This document shows positions 51,901-60,900 of a stretch of DNA of 64,000 bases, in pieces. This stretch comes from Pisaster brevispinus (Eukaryota > Echinodermata > Asteroidea > Forcipulatida > Asteriidae), in the NCBI GenBank assembly GCA_023634235.1, contig JAMKCF010000003.1, positions 16,028,742 through 16,092,741 of the forward strand. The letters are read 5' to 3'. Under the pieces are notes generated by a model. It saw nothing but the letters and a program-made list of their open reading frames with translations, did no database searches and had not been told where the DNA came from. The position numbers were made by a program, and so were the translations under genes. The first letter of the stretch is position 1. Each line of letters opens with the position of its first letter.

Positions 51901-54900
51901 AAGTACTGTTCTAAGGAATGCCTTTCAACAATGAAAGGAGTGATTAAAAAAAAATAACACAAATGTGTGGCAGATTTTAGAGCCAGAAGTAGCTAAAGCC
52001 TTTCATGAAGGCCGCTCAACCAAGACACTCTACATATGGATGGGACACTGTCATAGAACCTTTTCGAAATCACGGCTTGGGCTTGAGCTGCGGCTCAGGC
52101 ACCACTTGACTGTTAGAAGTCCCATACCCAAAGTGTACACTTTTTCAAATTACTGACAGAGCCCAAGCTGGAGCCTAAGCACCAGACGCTGTTTCGTAAA
52201 GGGCCATAAACTTAACCAATTTTCAACATGGTCTGTTCCCATTAGGTTGACGTTTACGGCACCCAGCAGCCCATAGCTTTATTGAAGCTCCTCCTGGAAC
52301 GAGGCGGGATGTATGACCGCGGCAAGGATCTGATCCTTAAGTACATCAAGGATATAGGATTTATTGCTTCTATGGGAAAGGTAGGCTTCGGGTTTTATTC
52401 CTTTCGTCACTGTGAAACTAATGTTTGTATCTCCCGATATGCTTAGTGCTGATTCTCTTGACCAGAAACGAAACAAGTTTATGCTTATTGATTAACCCTC
52501 CTACTGTCTGACCATTCAAGATCATGGACTGTAATTTTGAATGATAGATAAACGATGCCAGTTTGTAGTATGATATGTCAAGATGTATTTACATAGTACA
52601 CAGTCAACCCTCCTACTGCCTGACCATTCAGTATCATCCTCTGTGGTTTTGGCCGATTGTTTGACAGATGATGCCCTTTATCAATTAACAACAATCCTGT
52701 AAATCTCGTTTCAACTACTCAGGCTGGTGGAGGTCGTAACGAGGTCGACCCCCGCTTCATCTCTCTCTTCTGCACCTTCAACATCACCTTCCCGTCGGAT
52801 GCCTCCCTCAAGCACATCTATTCCTCCATCCTGACCGGCCACGCCCAGCCCTTTGATGAGAGCATCCAGAAGATCACCGACAAGATCACCCAGGGGACCC
52901 TTGACCTCTACAAGGTCATCGTCAACGACCTCCCGCCGACCCCCTCCAAGTTCCACTACATCTTCAACTTGAGAGATCTGTCCCGCGTGTCGCAGGGGCT
53001 GTTGCAGAGCACACCCGATCGCTTCACGAATGTGGGGCAGTTTGTCAGGGTGTGGAGGAATGAATGTTTGAGGGTGTTCTTCGACAGACTGACAAATAAG
53101 GAGGACAAGGTCTTAGTTCAGGTGAGTTTGCAATAATAATATTAATATTAATAATAACAATTATGGCCAGGGAACTTCGTAAGATTTGGCAGGTGAAAGT
53201 GAAAGCAGTCCCCGTGATGGTTGGAGCACTTGGCACCATTCCGAAAGCACTGGGGAAACATCTAGAGGAAATAGGGACAAATGTGAGGGTAGATCTATTA
53301 TAGAAGGCGGCCCTTTTGGGAACAGCGAGAATCCTGAGAAAGACCCTTGAGATCTATGGCTACAGGACGTAGCCCGACTCAAGGAGTTACTGGCACAAAG
53401 GAAAATGTTATTTTTCTTTTGCATGCTGTGATAAGATGAAATAATAATAATAATAATGGTATGCAGTTCTTATATAGCACTTTTTAGGGCATCCCAAAGC
53501 ATTCATTATTTTTCTGCAGGTATGCAGAGCTATGGTTGGAAATATAGGGTCCATTTATTTATAAGTAGCACCTTGTAACGGTTTACAACTCATGCTGAAA
53601 AAGTGGCAAAATTTAACCAAAAAGCAAGGATTGATCTTAAGATGTGTATCAGTCTTAATAGGCTGCAGGTTAAATTTTTCTTGTTCAACCCCAAATTATT
53701 TAGTTTTTTTCATCAAAAAGGGGGTAAAAATAAAGAATTGGCACCAAATCGTGAAATGTCTTTCTGACAGATGTATCACAATTAGACCTATTCATGATGA
53801 TGACCTCTTCTTTTGTTTTCCAGGGTCACATGAAGAACGTGATAGAGGAGCATTTTAAGGAGCATGTAGAGAGTGCTATGCAGGAACCTCTACTGTTTGG
53901 TGACTACCGTACTGCACTGGATGAGGGTGAAGCTAGACTCTATGAAGATATACAAGATTATGAGGCAGCCAAGGCACTCTTCCAAGAGGTACAGCAATAT
54001 CTGCTTCAAAATCCAATTTCAGGTTTTATTTGTCAATGGACTTTGTTGTGTCAGTGCAAAACTGTTGTATCTCCTTAAATAGCACTTACATTACAAGTTT
54101 GAAATTGTCAAAACCTTGTATCTCGCTTATAATAGCCTGGATATACACTTAAAACAAGTATGCATTGAGATACGTTTTTGCATGGAGCATTTACTCGCAA
54201 AGTCGAGACGTTTTTGCACTGACGCAATGACTTATTTTTTAAAACCTTTTTTAAAAGAAGTTGTTGTGTGTAGATGCCCTCGTTCTGTTTGACCATTTGA
54301 GAAAGAGAGGAAAATCAATTTGAACACTTTCTTCTCTGCAATTACCTGACTAACACGGCTTCGCACCACTTGTTATCATCTCAGACAGGATTTTGTTCAC
54401 CAAAACAAACACATCGACTGCTTATTAAAACCTACTTCCCCAAAAAGTATAAGTGTGTAATAGATTCTCATACTGCATGAAAGGGTTTTAAAATACTCTC
54501 TTGACACCACTGGACTCCCAAGTTTATGCAACAACAACTTTAAAAGCTTAATCTTCTCTTTTGTATTTCATTTCTAGATCTTAGAGGAGTACAACGACAC
54601 CAAGACCCCGATGAATCTGGTGTTGTTTGAAGATGCTCTGGATCACTTGACCCGAGTTCACAGGGTCATCCGCATGGACAGAGGTCATGCCCTCCTGGTC
54701 GGTGTCGGTGAGTTTAATCTCTAATTGTCATCTATGATCATTACAATGAACGACTCGGGAATGCACCAAGTATAATGTGATTATCACACATTCAGCATTT
54801 CCCCTTTCAATTCAATTCAATTCAGATACACATTTTTTTCCATATTTAGATGAAAAATAACAAGTACATGTAACTATGGAGTAAAGCAAAAATAACATTA

Positions 54901-57900
54901 AGTAGCAGTAAGCAGGATAAATGTAATAAATAGAGTATGGGGCTGTTTTGATAAGCAAAAGCTGGTAAACACACAATATAGCTGTGACTGCACTATGCTG
55001 GGATTCTGAGATGAGGACCAAGTTATCATAGAGATTGGGAATGGCTTTAGTCTGCTTTTACACATTGTCTGCATCAGGATAAGCCAACTTCAGAATTGTG
55101 TTTTTTGTCGAGACCATGTCTTGAGTAAATATATGTGCTGTGTAGGATTAATATTTTAAGAACGAACATCAACCAATTGTCTCCAACAGGTGGAAGTGGC
55201 AAGCAGAGTCTGACCCGTCTGGCCTCCTTCGCTGCCGGCTGTGAGGTCTTTGAGATCAAACTCAGCCGCGGCTACGACGAGTCCAGCTTCCGAGATGACC
55301 TCAAGGTCCTGTACAACAAACTCGGTATAGAGAGGAAGAAGACGGTCTTCTTGTTCACCGATCAGCACGTTGCTCAAGAGAGCTTCTTGGAGCTGATCAA
55401 CAACATGCTCACCTCCGGCATGGTACCAGCTCTCTTCCCCGATGATGAGAAGGAAGCCATCGTCGGCCAGATGCGGACGGAGGCCACGAAGGCTGGCGTC
55501 CCGCCAACCCGTGAGAGCATCTGGCAGTACTTCATCAATAAGTGCGCCAATAATCTTCACATTGTCTTGGCGATGTCGCCGGTGGGTGACACTCTGAGGA
55601 CGAGGTGTCGTAACTTCCCCGGGCTTGTCAACAACTGCAGCATTGACTGGTTTATGCCCTGGCCGATCCAGGCACTGACTGCTGTGGCCTCGGTGTTTCT
55701 TGGCCATGAAGATGTGAGTATATTTTACCTTACAGTCCATTCAGAAGAATTAATGTTTACATATTTCTCTTCTCGAAATTGTTAGTGAGGGGGTCAAAAG
55801 AAAAGACTGAAAATCAAAATTCAGTTTACCATTAAAATAATAGAAAAAACAAATATTTAAGGTGAAAAATGCCTGTAATCGCCCCTTCCAGATCATCTGT
55901 CAAGTCTATTATATCTGTTCATTCCATTGTTATTGGTCAACCTTGTTTCGATAGCCGTATTCTGTGCCTGATGGGGAGATGGTAAACATTTCCTCTTCTG
56001 TTTCAACTACAAAGTTGCATGTTGGAAGCAAAGAAAAGCAGTTGAAAACTGTTGAACTGGCTTTGAGCTGCGTCATGCGTTCTTATTTTTCTACGCAGTC
56101 AAGCGATTCACAAACCAATCATGAGAGGAATTTGATAAATCCACTCGCGGTTATTACGCAGTATTTATCAATGCCCGTAAAGATGGCCGGCTTTACACTC
56201 TGTGACATCAAGTGGGAACTAACAATACTCAAGGAATGTGGAAATGACTTTGTCCCTGTCTTGTAACTTTTTCCAATCCCTGTAGATCAAGAGCATACCC
56301 GACGAATACCGCGATTCCGTCGTCAAACACGTGGTGTTCGTTCACCAGTCAGTCGGTGATTACAGCGTGCAGTTCCAGCAGAAGCTACGTCGCAATAACT
56401 ACGTCACCCCCAAGAATTACCTGGACTTCATCAACACCTACCTGAAGCTACTCGATGATAAAGATGAGTACATCCTTTCACAGGTACGTAGTCCCCGATT
56501 TCCCACGTCTGCCAAAGTCCTGAAGTTTTCCTTATAATTTTAAAGCTTCAAAATAAAGTGCCTTCATTTTCAAGACAGATTTTCCCAAGTCAGCCTTCAG
56601 TCAGCCTTGGTTTGTCACTCTTTGTAAAATACTACCAATCACAGTACTTGATTATTTCAAGTAAGAAAGAGGTGTATTTTTAACTTTCCATTAAAAGATC
56701 CATTAAAATTGTTGATGTGTGGGTTTTTTTGTTTGTAGTGCAAGCGTCTTGAAGGTGGTATGGCAAAGCTGGCAGAGGCCAGTGTCCAGTTGAATGAGCT
56801 AAATGAGAAGCTAGCTGTGCAGAAGGTAGCCGTTGGGGAGAAGACGGAGGCCTGCGAGATACTCCTGGGAGAGATCTCATCCAGGACGGAGAAGGCCACG
56901 GAGAAGAAACAGGCTGCTCTGGGCAAGAGTAAAGAGATAGAGGAGCAGAGTGTCGTCATTGCTGTTGAAAAGGTACGAAGACGTCTTCATCTTCATCTCC
57001 GTTGATTTTAGTCAGCAAGATACTATTGGGGGTTGAACAAAGACAAATTGACTAGAGCGGGATTTGAACCAATAACCTCCGGATTGATGTGCTGGTGCTC
57101 TACCGACTGAACTATCTACCCCTATGTTGGGGGTCTCCCTATTTTTTCTATTTCTTTGTTTGGGTTGCCAGTCAGAAGCCATACGACCTTCAATTGCTGT
57201 GTAGCCAGGGATCACACCCAAGTTTACAGTACAACCTAGGAGGAAACAGCCAAGGGATCACCTTAAGGGGATGCGACTTTTTTATTTCAAGTATCAAGTC
57301 ATAAACCACAAGGGAAACTGACTGGGTAAATGTTGAAATGTCTTTCGATACATCTCATTAAATTGTGCACTGCATGTGGATGAGCTTAAAATCCCTAGTT
57401 AAACATGGTCAATAGAATTTCAAGCAATTGATTTGCGCGTTCTCATTGAAATATAGTGTATAGGTAGTAGGTTTTAAAATCTCTGATTATTTTTATTTAA
57501 GAATACATTTTATTAAAGGGTAAATAAAATTTCAAGCAATCTTACCTTGGAATGAAACCCAATATCTATGTGCATTCTCTCCGTGCAGAAAGATGCAGAG
57601 GAGTCTCTGGCTGAAGCCCTGCCTGCCTTAGAAGCTGCTCGCATCGCTTTACAGGACTTGGATAAATCAGACGTCACTGAGATTAGGTGAGTAGGGTTTC
57701 TCCATTTTGATTTTCACCGTCATTTATTACAAAGATATTCTATTGGTAAAGTTTTTCGGCGAATAAATTACTCCAGTATAAAGTCGGGCCATCTCTACGG
57801 GCAACTCAATAATTTTTTTTTTACGCACAACTATGCTATGTGCGCAACTACTTCGTGTGGCATACAAGAGTTTTATCAATTTCCTTACATGCTTTGTGCT

Positions 57901-60900
57901 TGGTCGTTGAACCACCTGGCTTTGTAGAGCTCAGAGCAAAAACCAAGTGTCCGTTAAAGATAGTATCTATCAGGATCTATCTATGTGTGTTGAGTTTATA
58001 ACAAAGAAAAAGCAGCAAAAAAACTGTCATGGTATTTTTGCAAGAACGTTGAATCCATCCACGTTTAGTGAGGTGACAGCAGGTACAAACTGTATCTCTG
58101 GCTGCAGCATTCACTAACAGACACCAACCTTCAGAAATCTTAGAAACAATCCATGCATGAATCATTTCTCAGATTCAAATGCTTTTGGGTGAAAAGTTAT
58201 CCAAACCATATTACTTTGAAGGGAATTCTTTTGACATATTAGTTATACTATCAAAAGCTGCAGTGCATCTCGCCAAGTAAGTTTTTATGGTCATTCATTT
58301 TTGGAGTAGTTAGCAATCTGTGACCCTACTTTTAAAGCTTACTTTATACAATAAAAATAGGCCCAAAATAGAGAGGATAGCAGTGAGAAACTTGAAGACA
58401 AAAATAATAACTGCTGTTCATCATTTCTTTTCCTGTGTATAGGAATTGTAAGTAGTGTATTTCAAAGTTTTCTTGAAGGAAACTTTAAAAAATTTATTGG
58501 TATGTGCCTTCCTCTCCCCAGAGCTTTCGCCAAGCCTCCCAAGCTTGTCCAGATGGTGTGTGAGTGTATCGTGGTGTTACGTGGCATCAGGGAGGTATCA
58601 TGGAAGTCAGCAAAGGCGATGATGGCCGAGGCCAACTTCCTGAAGTCACTTACGGAGATGGATGTGGATGGAATTGGACAGACGCAGGTATGCTGTGGCT
58701 TATTGTGGTCTCCGTGTCTTACTGTGTCTTATTGAAGTAACCGTTTAAAGTGTCATCAATCAAATGGTAGATAAGCCCAAAGTTAATCAAGTTATACAGG
58801 ACTTGGGAATGTACTGAGTATACAGTGCTTAACGACATTGGTGAAGGATAAAACATAAGTAATATTTGTTTATCCTGGTGCTAATTTATAATAATATTAA
58901 TAGTATATAGTCTTATGTAGCACATGCACTTATCTACCAATGAGGTACTCAAGGGGGTTGAACAAACAGAAACATTTTAAGGTTTTTAATTTTTTTAAAT
59001 TATCAGATCGGTAATCATAGAACGTTACCATCATTTTTCCTCTCAGGTCAAGACTGTACGTGGATTCCTGAAGGACATGGACACAACAGCTGAGGAGATG
59101 AAGACAGTTTCTCGCGCCGGAGCGGGTCTCTTTAAGTTTGTGTTTGCTGTGATGGGCTACTGCTCAGTCGCCAGGGAAATCAAACCCAAGAGAGAGAAGG
59201 TAGACACTCCCCCTTTCCTTAAAGATGGGACATTTTGAAAGCAATTTTATTTTTGTAAAGACGATGGATTTAGTAAGGTTTGCGATAGCACCATGTCACA
59301 ATCTCTCTATGAGTTGTGGTTGGTTCTGAGAAGAGCGTTTTCAGCATTTTGTTTGTGTTTAGTTTTGTGTTTTTTTGTTTTTTTTTCATTTTCGTGTACG
59401 CAGTTCTCTCAACCTTATGAATTGCAGAAACAATCATATATTTTTCTGTGGTTTTTGTTGTTGTTATTCTGTGACAAATTTGTTATGTCTAATGTTTTCA
59501 TTAATGCCTCATAAGTGAACTTAATCGGTGAAGCTCGCAAGCCTGAAGAAACCTGTAAACAACGGCGCTTGCTATATGAACCAGCAACACTGGGGGTTAA
59601 CCCCTACTCTTCCATGATAAGTGTTCTGGGTTCTTTTATATGCACTACCAATCCTAGTACACGTGACCTAAAGCTTAATGTCCCATCCTAAGGACAAAGC
59701 AATTGTGGAAAAGTAGTTTACTCAAGGACACAAGGTGCCACAACCGGGACTTGAACCCACACTCTACTGATCAGAAACACCAGAGCTTGAGTTCTGTACT
59801 CTTAACCGCTCGGCCATGACATGACATGTTTGTGGTCATACCTGTCAACTCAGGTGCCTGATAATGAAATTGGATGTTAAGTGACCACTAAACATTCATC
59901 CAATTTGTCCTGTTTCTCATCCAGGTGGCAAGGTTGGAGCGTACTTTCTACCAGTCCAAACGAGATTTAGACCGCATCAACAACGAGGTGAAATCCCTGG
60001 AGGATGAGCTGTCCGGCCTGGGCTCCAAGTACGAAGGAGCCATGACGGAGAAACAACAGCTGCAGGAAGAAGCTGAGATCATGGAACGACGATTGATCGC
60101 TGCTGACAAGCTCATCTCTGGCTTGGGCTCGGAAAATGTCAGGTGAGGAACGAATGTTTGTTTCCCTGAAACTTCATTTCAAATTTTGACTAGTTTTTTG
60201 TGCGTATCAATTTCAAAGCTGTTATAGATGAGGTAGGCAAAGAACTATATAAATATCATGTTTTTTTCTTCAAAACATGATATCAGTATTGAAACACAAG
60301 GTGTATTGAGGAGAAATTGTACAAAGTTTTGTAAACTTTTTCTTTTGTGACTGTGCAACACATTGTTGTGAAAACTTGTGAAAACTCTTTAGCACCATCT
60401 TTAAGAGTGAATAGAAAATGAAACTAATTTGAGGAGAAAATTGTTAACCTTTTTTCATAAAAAAGTTGATTCACTGTTGTGAATACTCATGACCTCTCTT
60501 TACCAACATCTTTAAGAATTAACAGAATATGAAATTAATTTTCTAAGTAGAACGAAAAGTGTGCTTTGACGTAAAGCATTAAGCTAAGCCCTGATCCTGC
60601 CACCTGGAGCATGATGTATAAATTTTGAACAAGGATGACATGTTAAACGTCTTCCCCCAAAACTGATCTCTGTGCAAGACTAAAAGGCTCTATTGTGGTA
60701 TTGCATTCCTCCCAGATGGACCAAGGATCTTGAGGAGCTGCGTCAACGCCGTATTCGCCTCCTCGGAGATTGCCTCATCTCCTCGGCGTTCCTCAGCTAC
60801 GTGGGTGCCTTCACCTGGGACTACCGTAATAAGATGGTGTACAAGGATTGGCAGGAAGACGTCCTAGAGAGATCGATTCCACTCAGCCAGCCCTACAGGC

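Noticed and set aside
57012..57221. 69-codon minus-strand frame with [13 protein letters not shown] wording
   Set aside because: This peptide is the usual translation of a tRNA-like SINE head, not a protein.
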